Positions 1-9,856 of a stretch of 64,000 bases of DNA are shown piece after piece. Location of the stretch: the NCBI GenBank assembly GCA_020137815.1, contig CM035350.1, forward strand, positions 4,693,541-4,757,540. Reading direction: 5' to 3'. Position numbers and translations under genes: made by a program. Each line of letters opens with the position of its first letter. The stretch's first letter is position 1. Origin of the DNA: Hormiphora californensis (taxonomy: Eukaryota > Ctenophora > Tentaculata > Cydippida > Pleurobrachiidae). The notes beneath the pieces are model-generated. The model had not been told where the DNA came from and searched no databases. It saw only the letters and a program-made list of their open reading frames with translations.

Positions 1-190
1 TTAGATATTGGGGGAGAGAGGAAAAGGGTGATTAGATATTATCAATTTTGTCGATCTTGGAATACCTAACAACCAATATCATCAAAACCTTGTTACGTTC
101 TAACAATATTTGTGAGAGGGCGAGCAAGGCAAGTTACAACCATTGTAAAATTTTGAGATATAATATAATTCTTTAGGTAGCACTGCTTGT

Positions 191-305
191 ACAACTTATA
201 ACACTGGGCAGTGTTATAAGTGAAAACTTATAACACTGGGCAGTGTTATAAGTGAAAACTTATAACACTGCCCAGTTATACATGAAAACTTATAACACTG
301 CTGCA
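191..305. repeat. Tandem palindromic TATAACAC repeats
   Basis: A short unit containing CTTATAACACTGGGCAGTG and its reverse complement is repeated about three times, and each unit can fold on itself. The same CTTATAACAC...GTGTTATAAG palindrome recurs at about 824-860, so the whole 160-905 stretch may be one composite foldback element. I see no coding potential here; the open frame through 252-551 is low complexity. Confidence 0.6.
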
Positions 306-611
306 CTTCGAACGCCACTGTTTCTGTCACGTTTAAAAACCGTTAGAAAGATAAACGTGTACGAACTCCCTCTCTCTCTTTCTTTATGTCACACTCTCAC
401 GCCGTTGCAGCATCGAAATCAAGATAACAGTTACGAACTCCCGGACCCACACATTCTTTATCTCTCACTCTCACTAATCTCTCACTCTCTTTACCTATCT
501 CAGGCGTTATCTTATCTTATACTGATTTCTCTGCCTGCTACCTTATCATGAATTTGTTCTATTGTTACGCCCTATGCTAAAGTGTCTCTCACTCTTGTTT
601 AAAAAATTTTA

Positions 612-903
612 CAATGCAATTTTATTATGCCTGTTTTCGTTGTACCTGACGTCAACAATAATGTCCCAGATTCGTACACTTTTAGACCTCGCAGGCTCGG
701 TCAAAAAGTAAAACTACATCACTCGCAGGCTCGTGAGGTAGTCAAACTTAGTGGCACTCGCAGGCTCGTGCACTAAAGTACAAGAATCTGCCTCGACCTG
801 TGGTCTCGGATCATTATTGTTGCACTTATAACACTCGACCTTCGGTCTCGTGTTATAAGTTTTCAGGTACAACTTATAGGCATAATAAAATCCTACAATG
901 TAC
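612..903. mobile_element. Palindromic MITE-like element in selenoprotein U intron
   Basis: The left arm (about 612-660, with TTTTATTATGCCT and TTGTACCTGA) is the imperfect reverse complement of the right arm (about 855-903). Inner segments pair too: CAGATTCGTACACTTTTAG near 668 pairs with the segment around 765-792, and CAACAATAATG pairs with its complement near 815. There is no ORF, so this is a non-autonomous foldback element. It lies in what must be the third intron of the minus-strand gene and ends only a few bases from that gene's splice donor at 907. Confidence 0.6.
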
Positions 904-907
904 ATAC

Positions 908-1501
908 CTCTGGATCAATGAATATGTCCCCTCCCTTCAGGAAGGTTCTGTACTCCTCAAGTTCGTTCCCTAGATCTTCCTTTACCACCGCACACAACCT
1001 CACATTGCCCATTTGTGAGGCTTCAGAGGACAACCAAACGGCCTCCTGGGAGAGAGGGAGAGGTTGTTAATTAAAATTAATTAATTAATTAAATTCACAA
1101 ATCTTGCAGGGATGAAAAGTTTCAGTAGTTGAAATGGTGTTTTGGTAATAACTTCTCACCTCTCTGCACAATTTTCATCCTGGTCTCCGTACAATTTGAA
1201 TCACAGCACCATGTTTCTCCCAGAGAGATCGGGCTGGTAGCTCCTCGCCTCCAGGGACAGTCTTTACCTTGGCCACTGTGTTCAACTGAGAGAAAGGAGT
1301 TAGAGAAAGTGACAAATGGGAATATAACTGACAAAAAGTGCGATCCGTGATCAATATAATTGATTGAAAAAGTGGTGATCGGTTAATTAAACTAACCTTC
1401 TCAAAGTTAACACCCGGCATCGCTGAAGCAACAGAAAGGGCGGCAAAACCACCTGCTAGAGCTAACTTCTTATTTCCAAACCTCCGTACTAAACCATACA
1501 T
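908..1501 (-). CDS. PRXL2A: Peroxiredoxin-like 2A / selenoprotein U, 5' part (in-frame TGA = Sec)
   Basis: Three phase-consistent exons, 1501-1397, 1285-1160 and 1045-908, encode residues 1-123; the rest and the 3' UTR lie left of the window. Residues about 12-30 are a hydrophobic N-terminal anchor, as in PRXL2A/FAM213A. Exon 2 carries the family signature GAVIQIVRRPG, then TGA (1177-1175), then K-L-C-R-E; exon 3 continues E-A-V-W-L-S-S. Vertebrate orthologues read RRPGCFLCREEA or, in selenoprotein U, RRPGUFLCREEA, so the TGA sits exactly at the first position of the CxxC/UxxC redox motif and coding homology continues after it. All three exons keep frame across GT/AG borders. The family acts as a thioredoxin-fold redox protein. 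I read this as selenocysteine rather than a nonsense mutation. The SECIS element needed to prove it would be off-window. Confidence 0.87.
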
Positions 1502-1641
1502 CGGCTACATGTCCTATATCAAGGATAGGTTAAGAGATTTCAAATTCAGTATAGCGCAAATCCTTTAAGGTTTTACACAGAGATTATTATCAAAAATGAA
1601 ACACAGCGACCTGATAAATAAAAAACCATAGACCATTAAAA

Positions 1642-2412
1642 TTAAGAATCCTTGGTTTCCTTCTTGGTTCCCCGCAGTCGTCCAGTCCTCCTGGCAGCGA
1701 TGAGACCGACCTTGGCTCCAGCGCTGGTGTCCCTCCTGACAGTTGAGGGGTGTCCAATATGCTGATGGTTACCTCCACCATGAGGATGCTCCACAGGGTT
1801 CATTGCCACACCTCGCACCTTAGGCCAGCAGTTCCTCTTCACCTTGTACTTGTGGTATGCTCGTCCAGCCTTCAACAGAGGCTTGTCAATCCTACCTCCT
1901 CCAGCGACGATGCCAACAACGGCCCTGGCCTTCGAGTTGACGACCTTCTTGGAGCCGGAGGGCAGCTTGATCCTGGACATGCCAGTATCGGGGTTGTGAG
2001 AGATGACGGTTCCGTAGTTTCCGGAGGTCCTGGCAATCTTGCCCCTGTCACCGGGCTTAGCCTCAATGTTGCAGATGATCGTTCCCTCAGGCAGCTGAGA
2101 GACGGGCATGCAGTTTCCGATGGAGAGAAGGGCTTTCTTTCCGAAGTAGACGAACTGTCCGGTGTACATTCCCTCAACGGCCAGAATGGTCTCCTTGTTG
2201 ATCTTGTACTTGTAGGGGTCCCTGAAGTGGATAATGGCAAGGGGAGCACCTCGACCGGGATCGTGGATAATCTCCTTTACCACTCCCTTGATGTATCCAT
2301 GTCGCTCGGCGTAGTCGATAGTTCGGAGCTTGGCCGCACCCTTCCTTCGCTTCACGTGCGATTTGAAGATGCCTCCAGGTCCCTTACGCTGTGCCCGAAT
2401 CACACGACCCAT
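1642..2412 (-). CDS. RPL8: 60S ribosomal protein L8 (uL2)
   Basis: A single coding exon gives 256 aa, against 257 in human. It starts [16 protein letters not shown] and contains the uL2 hallmarks [11 protein letters not shown], the [16 protein letters not shown] loop that approaches the peptidyl-transferase centre, and the C-terminal [13 protein letters not shown] stretch. The open frame runs upstream to 2526, but the family start is the ATG at 2412. The bases just upstream of it on the coding strand (TTCTCTAG|CC) look like a splice acceptor, so a 5' UTR intron is likely. uL2 is a core protein of the large cytosolic subunit. It is the first of three consecutive minus-strand translation genes. 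Confidence 0.97.
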   Translation of the reverse strand: MGRVIRAQRKGPGGIFKSHVKRRKGAAKLRTIDYAERHGYIKGVVKEIIHDPGRGAPLAIIHFRDPYKYKINKETILAVEGMYTGQFVYFGKKALLSIGNCMPVSQLPEGTIICNIEAKPGDRGKIARTSGNYGTVISHNPDTGMSRIKLPSGSKKVVNSKARAVVGIVAGGGRIDKPLLKAGRAYHKYKVKRNCWPKVRGVAMNPVEHPHGGGNHQHIGHPSTVRRDTSAGAKVGLIAARRTGRLRGTKKETKDS

Positions 2413-2623
2413 GGCTAGAGAACAGATACGGGTTAAATGAAGGGGGTAGGATAGAATGAGCGAGTAAGAGACAGAGAGAAGGGGAGGGACACAAGGTAGA
2501 AAGCGAGAGAGTGGGGTAGAAAGCAAGCGAGAGGGTCAGGGGTAGAATCGGAGAGAGAAGGGGCAAGGGTTCAAAACAACAACAAGTAAAATTTCCAGTA
2601 AAAGATAAAAACCGCCGAATAAC
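2413..2623. other. RPL8-RPL13 interval
   Basis: About 210 bp hold the RPL8 5' leader (probable 5' UTR intron with AG-rich plus-strand sequence) and the RPL13 3' UTR. I see no other feature. Confidence 0.5.
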
Positions 2624-3990
2624 TTATTTCTTCTTCTTGCCCTTGACACCCAGACCATCGTCCTCAGCTGCTTCCTTGGCCCTCTTTTCTCGGACACCCA
2701 CAAGTTTCCGGTTGGCTCGGTACATCCTCATGGTCTGGAAGGCGCTCTGTTTCTTCTCCTCCTCGGTGATAACTCGGGCGGTGGTGTCAGAGTGAGCTTG
2801 TTTGATGGGCATGACGGGTCCTCGGAGCTGGGTGGCTACCTCCATCTCAGCGGGGGTGCTGTCTCCCTTCTTGGGGGCGGACTTCTGAAGGAATGATGTT
2901 GTTAGTTGTATATGTGAAAAAAGTGTGAACAATTAATTTAAATTGGTTTTGGGTTGTGGAAACCGTGTCTAGGATAAAGTACAACGAGCACTGTATCTTG
3001 ATTAGCAGTTACACATTTCCTTTCCCAGGGTCTTGACTGTGATGTACAACAAAATGTAACCACAAACACAACCCTGGTTTCACTTCACAGCTCTAGAATT
3101 AGAAAGTATGGGATATAAAATATATGCGCAAACCTTTCGTGGGAAAAGGATCAGCCTGCTCCTGTATTCCTTCAGTCGGAGCACGTTAGCCTGGAGTCCC
3201 TCCTGGGACCTGTTCTTCCTTCGATGATCAACAGCGATTCCAATGGACCTGGCCTGTTTCTTGTTTACACCGGCAGCCTGAAACAGGATTGAACAGTTAG
3301 GACAACTTGATGATAGCAACAACAGCTGAGTATGGAAAGAAAAAAAGAAAGAAGATCTGAACTGATGAAAAAAATTATTAATAAAATCATTAACAACTTT
3401 TTAATAAATTTTTAAGAAACACAATTAATGTGACGTAGTATGGAATAAATAAGTGATAGTAACTATAACTAGTTGTAAAAATGAATGACTTTAATCGGAT
3501 CATTGTACACACACCTTCAGCTCGTCGAGGGTGAATCCTCGGCCAGCCCGGACCTTGGCGTTATATCGGATTGTCTGACAGTGAACAACGGGTCGGAGGA
3601 GACCAGCAACGGGTCGGGGGGCGATGGCCTTGGCCTTCTCCATTCGCTTTGTCCTCCTTGTCTTCTTCTTGCCGGCTTGGTTGAACCAGGTCTTGACATA
3701 CCTGGGTAATGGTAGAGTTAGATACACTGATCTAAAAATGGGCTGCAGAGACGAGGAATGAAAAGGAATAGATGGGGAAACCGTGTCTAGGATAAAGTAC
3801 AACGAGCACTGTATCTTGATTAGCAGTTACACATTTCCTTTCCCAGGGTCTTGACTGTGATGTACAACAAAATGTAACCACAAACACAACCCTGGTTTCA
3901 ATGTAACACACAATATTAAGTTGTTAATTACCTTTGCCAATCCTTATGGAAATGGCTGTCAAAGACCATGTTATTATGTTTAGGAGCCAT
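2624..3990 (-). CDS. RPL13: 60S ribosomal protein L13 (eL13)
   Basis: Four exons, 3990-3932, 3701-3515, 3277-3134 and 2884-2624, join in phase to 216 aa (human 211). The start is [20 protein letters not shown]. Conserved blocks follow in order: [60 protein letters not shown] and [20 protein letters not shown], with a lysine-rich C-terminus. eL13 is a large-subunit protein found in eukaryotes and archaea. Introns 1 and 3 each contain the same 125-nt sequence, annotated separately as H/ACA-like snoRNAs, which fits the usual habit of snoRNAs residing in ribosomal protein introns. Confidence 0.96.
2958..3082 (-). ncRNA. Candidate intronic H/ACA snoRNA, copy 1 (RPL13 intron 3)
   Basis: Read on the host-gene strand, CCAGGGT near the 5' end pairs with ACCCTGG to close a first hairpin. 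This is followed by AAAGGA, which fits the H-box ANANNA. A second hairpin is closed by GTGTAAC/GTTGTAC pairing. ACA (plus 2966-2968) is followed by three bases, giving a likely mature RNA of about 2963-3080 (roughly 118 nt). The sequence is identical to the copy in intron 1, while the flanking intron sequence differs, which argues for selection or recent retroposition of the RNA. I did not identify the pseudouridylation target. Confidence 0.6.
3776..3900 (-). ncRNA. Candidate intronic H/ACA snoRNA, copy 2 (RPL13 intron 1)
   Basis: This 125-nt block matches 2958-3082 base for base and has the same hairpin / H-box AAAGGA / hairpin / ACA layout on the minus (host) strand; the mature RNA is probably about 3781-3898. 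It ends 31 nt from the donor of exon 1 (3932). Outside the shared block the two introns are unrelated. Confidence 0.6.
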
Positions 3991-4146
3991 CTTGACCTCT
4001 GTTTAATCCGAAGAGATCACCAGTCCCTAGATAAAACAGAATGGGATGTTTAGGTGTGGGGCACACAGCTGTAAACAAAGAATCATTAACTCAGATTTGA
4101 ATAAAACACGTCGCCTCTTTACAATAAATAAAAACAGATCAAAGAT

Positions 4147-4653
<507 letters not shown>

Positions 4654-4904
4654 TCAACATCAACCAATGTAAGTGAGAATAAGTTCAAAGCGCCATAGTC
4701 AATTAAGGACTTGAGATAGATCGAAGCCAGATGAAGCAAAAGCCAGACAATGAATGTATGGCAAGATATCCAGTAGACCATAGTAAGCAGTTGAGCACAC
4801 AAAATCCCACCCTGATGAATTTTGCTACGGGCTTCGTCGTAGCAAATATGAAAGAATTTTCACACCAGTGGACAGGCTACATTGGTGTTTTCGTTCGGTT
4901 TTTT

Positions 4905-5699
4905 ATAGTAGAGTCGATAACTACATCGACCTCTCCCAATTGTTCCAGTTTTTGTCACATCTGTTTGGAGCCTCGACACGACCTCTAAACAGGTGTTACT
5001 TTTTCACAAACTGTTTTCATCTTGGTGTAATCAGCAGTTGAAATGTTGCTGATCATAACAAAAACCTGACTAAATTTTTTCAACTTGGGGTAAAACCATG
5101 GGTGTCAAAAGTTAGCTCTAGGTCCCCTGAGTAACCATCCGGAGACTCTAAGAGATATTTCAAGCCGTTCTCCCGTAATCATTAATCCCGGTGGAGAAAA
5201 AAATACAATGCGGACGTACGTGAGCGCTGGCAGGCTGTTTACATGTTATTGTATGTCTCTCACTCTCTCTGGAAAAACCGCACGTGCGGTTGCGCCGCGC
5301 GAGATAACTCTTTCTCAAGGGGGAGAAAAGAGAGAGACGCACATTAACGTTATACATTAAAGTTGAGGTTGTAGGCAATTGCACGTACGTCCATACTCAA
5401 ATATGTGCTCTACCGGGATTAATGATTACAGGAGAACGGCTTGAAATATCTCTTGGAGTCTCCGGATGGTTACTCAGGGGACCTAGAGCTAACTTTTGAC
5501 ACCCATGGTTTTACCCCAAGTTGAAAAAATTTAGTCAGGTTTTTGTTATGATCAGCAACATTTCAACTGCTGATTACACCAAGATGAAAACAGTTTGTGA
5601 AAAAGTAACACCTGTTTAGAGGTCGTGTCGAGGCTCCAAACTGATGTGACAAAAACTGGAACAATTGGGAGAGGTCGATGTAGTTATCGACTCTACTAT
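4905..5699. mobile_element. Long-TIR foldback DNA transposon, non-autonomous
   Basis: Two 288-bp arms, 4905-5192 and 5412-5699, are near-identical inverted repeats. The outer end ATAGTAGAGTCGATAACT is mirrored exactly at 5699, and mismatches are few. The 219-bp centre (5193-5411) has no transposase ORF and includes a short palindrome, ACCGCACGTGCGGT. The flanks show at best a 2-4 bp T/A target duplication. The size and long arms fit a foldback or MITE-type element mobilised in trans. Confidence 0.85.
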
Positions 5700-5817
5700 T
5701 TAGGAAAGCTGGAGTTGCCGGAATAGATGAAAGGTAATCTGTACGGCTAGAGGACAACCTTTTGGCAGCAAATGAGTACTTAAACTCGCCCTGAAAAACT
5801 CGAATTATGATTCGATT

Positions 5818-6305
5818 CAGTGCTGCAGTATGGCGGCGCATTGACGCAAAATAAAAAAAAATAAAAACATGAAAAAAATAAAAAAACGTGTTTCAAAAAA
5901 CATGTTTTTAAAAAAACATGTTTTCGAAAATTTTGATTTTGCGTCAATGCGCCACGTAAGCCGGCTCAATGACGCAAAATCATTTTTCGAAAATTTTGAT
6001 TTTGCGTCAATGCGCCACGTCGCCGGCTCAATGACGCAAAATCAACATTTTCGAAAACATGTTTTTTCCCCAAAATTTTGATTTTGCGTCAATGCGCCGG
6101 CCACGTGGCGCATTGACGCAAAATAAAAATTTTCGAAAACATGATTTTGCGTCATTGAGCCGGCTTACGTGGCGCATTGACGCAAAATCAAAATTTTCGA
6201 AAACATACTTTTTTAAAAACATGTTTTTTGAAACACGTTTTTTATTTTTTTTACGTTTTTTACTTTTTTGATTTTGCGTCAATGCGCCGCCATACTGCAG
6301 TACTG
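5818..6305. mobile_element. Foldback element with repeated GCGTCAATGCGCC units
   Basis: The ends are inverted repeats: CTGCAGTATGGCGGCGCATT at the left is mirrored at the right (AATGCGCCGCCATACTGCAG), extended by CAGT/ACTG. The interior is built from units GATTTTGCGTCAATGCGCC, with CACGT and GCCGGC links, in both orientations, separated by A- or T-rich hairpins. No protein is encoded. The whole 488-bp element can fold into one long stem. Confidence 0.8.
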
Positions 6306-6563
6306 TAAGTGACCATAACAGGGGTTCTTGCTAACGTAAATCGAGCGCACGCATTAGTCATCATTGGTACGGGTAAATTTAAAAAGGCCTCGGTTTTCGC
6401 ACTTTTTTGGACTTTTGAAAAGTTGTGACCAACAAAAAAAAGCGCAATTTTGAAATCTCGCAACGCGCCATCATTGTGCGCGCTTTGAATCTGGTTTTGC
6501 GCGTTACAACAAAGCTGTTGCGCGCACCGCACCGATAAATTTAATTTTTTTAAGTATTTTTTT

Positions 6564-6951
6564 ATAAGGAACCATAATAAAGTTCAAGAGCGCACCCCAT
6601 CCAAGAGCGCACCACCTCCAAAAGACACCACTCCGAGAGCGCACCACATCAAAGAGAGCTCCCCATCCAGAAGATACCGCGCGCAGGGGACACCACGCGC
6701 AGAAGAGACCGCACGCGCAAATACAACGCCGCGCTGGTCTCTTCTGCGCGTGGTGTCCCCTGCGCGTGGTATCTTCTGGATGGGGAGCTCTCTTTGATGT
6801 GGTGCGCTCTTGAAGTGGTGTCTTCTGGAGGTGGTGCGCTCTTGGGTGTGGTCTCTTTTGGGTGTGGTGCGCTCTCAGGTGTGGTCTCTCTTCGATCGGG
6901 TGCGCTCTTGGGTGCTCTTGGAGGCTCTTGAACTTTATTATGGTTCCTTAT
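6564..6951. mobile_element. Foldback element with GAGCGCACC satellite-like interior
   Basis: The left end ATAAGGAACCATAATAAAGT is mirrored at 6932-6951. The arms consist of degenerate repeats of AAGAGCGCACC(A/C) linked by CAC/CATC motifs, and the centre (about 6675-6780) is a strong hairpin around CGCGCAGGGGACACCACGCGC. A partial unit of the same repeat recurs at about 7183-7240, just before the LINE fragment. There is no ORF of its own. Confidence 0.75.
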
Positions 6952-6999
6952 TTGCTCGACATTTTTTGAGCCTGAAATTTGAAAGTTTTTTTTCAACTG

Positions 7000-7250
7000 T
7001 TCCCATCCTCATGGTTGAAAAGCGCTGCCTTATCCCTGGGGGCCAGTATTGTTTGCCAACCCTCATAGCCTCTCTTGCACCTCGGGACGTCTCCCAGATG
7101 CCGGAGACGTCACCCACAGATGTTCAGAGGTGCAAGGGAGGCCGTTAAAAGCGCTGCCTTATTCCACACTGCATTAAAATGGGGACCATAAAGTTCAAGA
7201 GCGGACCAGGTCCAAGAGCGCACCAGGAAAGGAGAGCACCCCATCCAGAA
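7000..7250. other. Repeat remnants upstream of LINE
   Basis: A direct repeat AAAAGCGCTGCCTTAT (about 7018 and 7147) flanks a small inverted segment (GCACCTCGGGACGTC near 7078 and GAGGTGCAAGGGAGG near 7127). A fragment of the GAGCGCACC repeat follows. I see no gene. Confidence 0.45.
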
Positions 7251-7269
7251 GAAAATATAAATCACATAA

Positions 7270-9655
7270 TGTACGGTTGAAAATGTTGATTCTCTTCGTA
7301 CTCTTCGAGAAGAGTCAAAGGCTGCCACCAAGTACATTGTTGGAACTAGAAATGACTACTATCGTGGCCGGCTTGAAGAGGCAGGTAATGACTCTAAGAA
7401 AACCTACAGAATCATGAATGGACTACTTGGACAGGAACGTAATCCTACAATTCTACCAGAACACAGTGATGAAAATGAACTCTGCCAGAAGTTCATGACA
7501 TTTTTCAAGGAGAAGATAGACAAAATCTACCAAGATATTCAGAGTTTGCAATCAGATGAAGATCAGGAGTTTTCTACTAGTTCCACTAGTGACAACGTTC
7601 CTCCACAGTTTAACTGTTTCCAGCCTGTTACCAGTGAGGACTTGGTCAAGGTTATACGATCCCTAAACTACAAGGCGTGTGACTTGGACCCAGTTCCGTC
7701 GAAGCTCATGGCTGCATGTGTCCATGAACTCATGCCTGTTATCAATTCAATTGTCAACGGAAGCTTGGAGAGTGGGGTTTTTCCATCGGCGCTGAAGAAA
7801 GCAGTTATCCGTCCTGTATATAAAGGAAAAGGTCTAGACTCGAATAACTTGGGGAGTTACAGGCCCATATCCAACCTCAGTTTTATTTCCAAAATCATCG
7901 AGAAGTGCGTATCCATTCAACTCACTGCACACCTTGAACAGCATGGACTATTTGCGTCTGTTCAATCTGCCTATAGGAGTAAACATTCTTGTGAAACGGC
8001 TACCCTGAAAATCTTCAACGACCTACTTGTGCTGACGGACAAGCGTAGGAAAGCTGTACTTTTACTCCTGGATTTGTCGGCTGCGTTTGATACTGTTCCC
8101 CATTCTACACTTCTCCGCCGTCTCGAGCACATGTATGGTGTTAAGGGAGTAGCCCTTGATTGGTTTACGTCATATCTTCAAGAGCGGAAGGCATTTGTAA
8201 AAATTGGACAAGGTCAATCATCAGAGGTGGAAATCTGTATTGGAGTACCCCAAGGGTCTATTCTTGGGCCTCTTCTTTTTGTTCTTTTCACTAAGGATCT
8301 TGAGACTATCGCAGCTAGACATGGTGTTAAAATTCATTTATACGCAGACGATTCTCAGCTATATATCAGCTTTACCAACAACAACTGGGCACATTGTGAA
8401 AGTCAGTTGCAAAATTGTTTTACCGAGGTTGAGAAATGGATGGCATCGAGTTACCTAAAACTCAATCCTTCGAAGACAGAGCTGCTATTCATCTCATCAA
8501 GAACTGACAGAAGTCCCAACCCGATTGGCTATAATGATACACTGACACTAAGAGGTATCAGTCAGTCATCAAAAGCAGACATTACCCCATCTCAACAGGC
8601 CAAAAACCTTGGAGTTATCTTTGATGAAAGGTTAACCATGAAGGCTCATGTCTCAAAGGTGGTGAAGGAATGTAACCTGAATCTCATCAATCTTCGGCGT
8701 ATTGCTGACAAACTTTCGAGGAAACACAAGGTTCAGCTTGTCCACTCCTTGATACACTCACGTCTTGATTATTGCAATGGACTGTTAATTGGTGCAGATC
8801 AAAGTGACATTTCTCGACTACAAAAAGTTCAAAACTCTGCGACACGATTTGTTTTCGGCAGAAGGCAGTGGAGAGGAGTGACTAAACTCAGAAAGCAGCT
8901 ACATTTTCTTCCTGTTTCGGCCAGGATCGAGTTCAAGATTTGTCTCATGGTTTTCAAATGTCTCAACAATCTTGCACCATCATATTTACAGGATATTATC
9001 CAACGGCGACAACCTAAAATCAAATCTCTGAGGTATGACAATGATGATACCCTCCTTGAGAGAGACTTTTCCACCAAATACAAAACGTCTCAGCGTGCTT
9101 TCCAGGTATCAGGACCTAGGCTGTGGAATAGCCTACCTGCCTCTATCAGAAATTGTTCAGATGAGGTCATCTTCAAATCAAGGTTGAAGACCTACCTTTT
9201 CGACAAGTCATACGACCACTGATCTGTAACCTTGAGTTTTTTACAGCACCTTTTTCTACCGTGTTTTTTATTTGAAACGTGGTTTTCAGCTATCATATTA
9301 ATCTAACTTATTAAATACTCTAACTTATTAATTAATCCACCTTTACATCTAATGATGATTTAATTCAATAATATATTTTGTATGTACGAGTGTGTTGCAT
9401 GTGTGTTGCATTTGGGTGAGTGCTGTGTGTGTTTGTGTGTGTGTGTGTATTTAGTAAAGTAGTAAAGTAAACTTTACTCTCAGTAATCGCTTGGTTCTAA
9501 CCTTTTTTCTTGGTCTTTTCTGGTACACCGCTTTAGAAGGCAGTAAGAGTGCTCTAGCGTATAAATTTGTTTTTATAGCGTTATCATTTTTTACTATATA
9601 TGTCAAAAAGCGGGATATTAAGTGTAAATTTGATTTGATTTGATTTGATGAAATA
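7270..9655 (+). mobile_element. 5'-truncated non-LTR retrotransposon (CR1/L2/Rex-like LINE)
   Basis: The open frame extends upstream of the first ATG (7414), for example [14 protein letters not shown], so the 5' part, including any endonuclease domain, is missing. The reverse transcriptase runs to 9222. The 3' UTR is about 430 bp and includes a GT tract (about 9425-9448). The element ends in a short tandem repeat (TTTGA)n at about 9631-9650, as is usual for CR1/L2-group elements, which lack poly(A). A relative lies at 50.7 kb. Confidence 0.85.
7414..9222 (+). CDS. LINE reverse transcriptase (truncated ORF2)
   Basis: 602 aa from the first in-frame ATG. RT blocks in order: [49 protein letters not shown] (first catalytic Asp), [26 protein letters not shown] (YADD active site), [12 protein letters not shown] and the thumb/C-terminal [10 protein letters not shown]...[11 protein letters not shown]. 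The C-terminal region [11 protein letters not shown] and ending [10 protein letters not shown] is typical of CR1/Rex-type ORF2. The frame is intact across all RT motifs, suggesting a young insertion, but with no endonuclease it cannot be autonomous. Confidence 0.9.
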   Translation: MNGLLGQERNPTILPEHSDENELCQKFMTFFKEKIDKIYQDIQSLQSDEDQEFSTSSTSDNVPPQFNCFQPVTSEDLVKVIRSLNYKACDLDPVPSKLMAACVHELMPVINSIVNGSLESGVFPSALKKAVIRPVYKGKGLDSNNLGSYRPISNLSFISKIIEKCVSIQLTAHLEQHGLFASVQSAYRSKHSCETATLKIFNDLLVLTDKRRKAVLLLLDLSAAFDTVPHSTLLRRLEHMYGVKGVALDWFTSYLQERKAFVKIGQGQSSEVEICIGVPQGSILGPLLFVLFTKDLETIAARHGVKIHLYADDSQLYISFTNNNWAHCESQLQNCFTEVEKWMASSYLKLNPSKTELLFISSRTDRSPNPIGYNDTLTLRGISQSSKADITPSQQAKNLGVIFDERLTMKAHVSKVVKECNLNLINLRRIADKLSRKHKVQLVHSLIHSRLDYCNGLLIGADQSDISRLQKVQNSATRFVFGRRQWRGVTKLRKQLHFLPVSARIEFKICLMVFKCLNNLAPSYLQDIIQRRQPKIKSLRYDNDDTLLERDFSTKYKTSQRAFQVSGPRLWNSLPASIRNCSDEVIFKSRLKTYLFDKSYDH

Positions 9656-9856
9656 CAGAAAATGGTCATTTATAAAATGAATAAATTGTTATAGCAACAG
9701 TTGCTGTTGCTTATTGCAGCACATTATCTGAAGTCTGAACTATGCTTAAACGTACACTCAATATTCAACCGTCTGGCACGTATATCAACTTATCTTTTTC
9801 TGCTTGGCTTTTTGGCATCAGTCGTTCCGTCATGTACTCCTGAAATTGAGAAGAGG
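9656..9856. other. Intergenic, 3' of ankyrin gene
   Basis: About 200 bp between the LINE tail and the stop codon of the ankyrin-repeat gene. It contains a short palindrome around GCAACAGTTGCTGTTGC (9694-9710); nothing else is visible. Confidence 0.4.

Noticed and set aside
191-305. Possible CRISPR-like array
   Set aside because: The units are contiguous palindromic tandem repeats with no unique spacers, and the genome is eukaryotic.
1750-2418. 222-aa plus-strand ORF opposite RPL8
   Set aside because: Antisense shadow of a highly conserved, codon-biased gene; the same applies to the 154-aa ORF opposite RPS27A at 4150-4614.
4731-4988. 85-aa ORF and mirror 92-aa ORF (5563-5841)
   Set aside because: They are partial readings of the two arms of the same inverted repeat, with no independent protein support.
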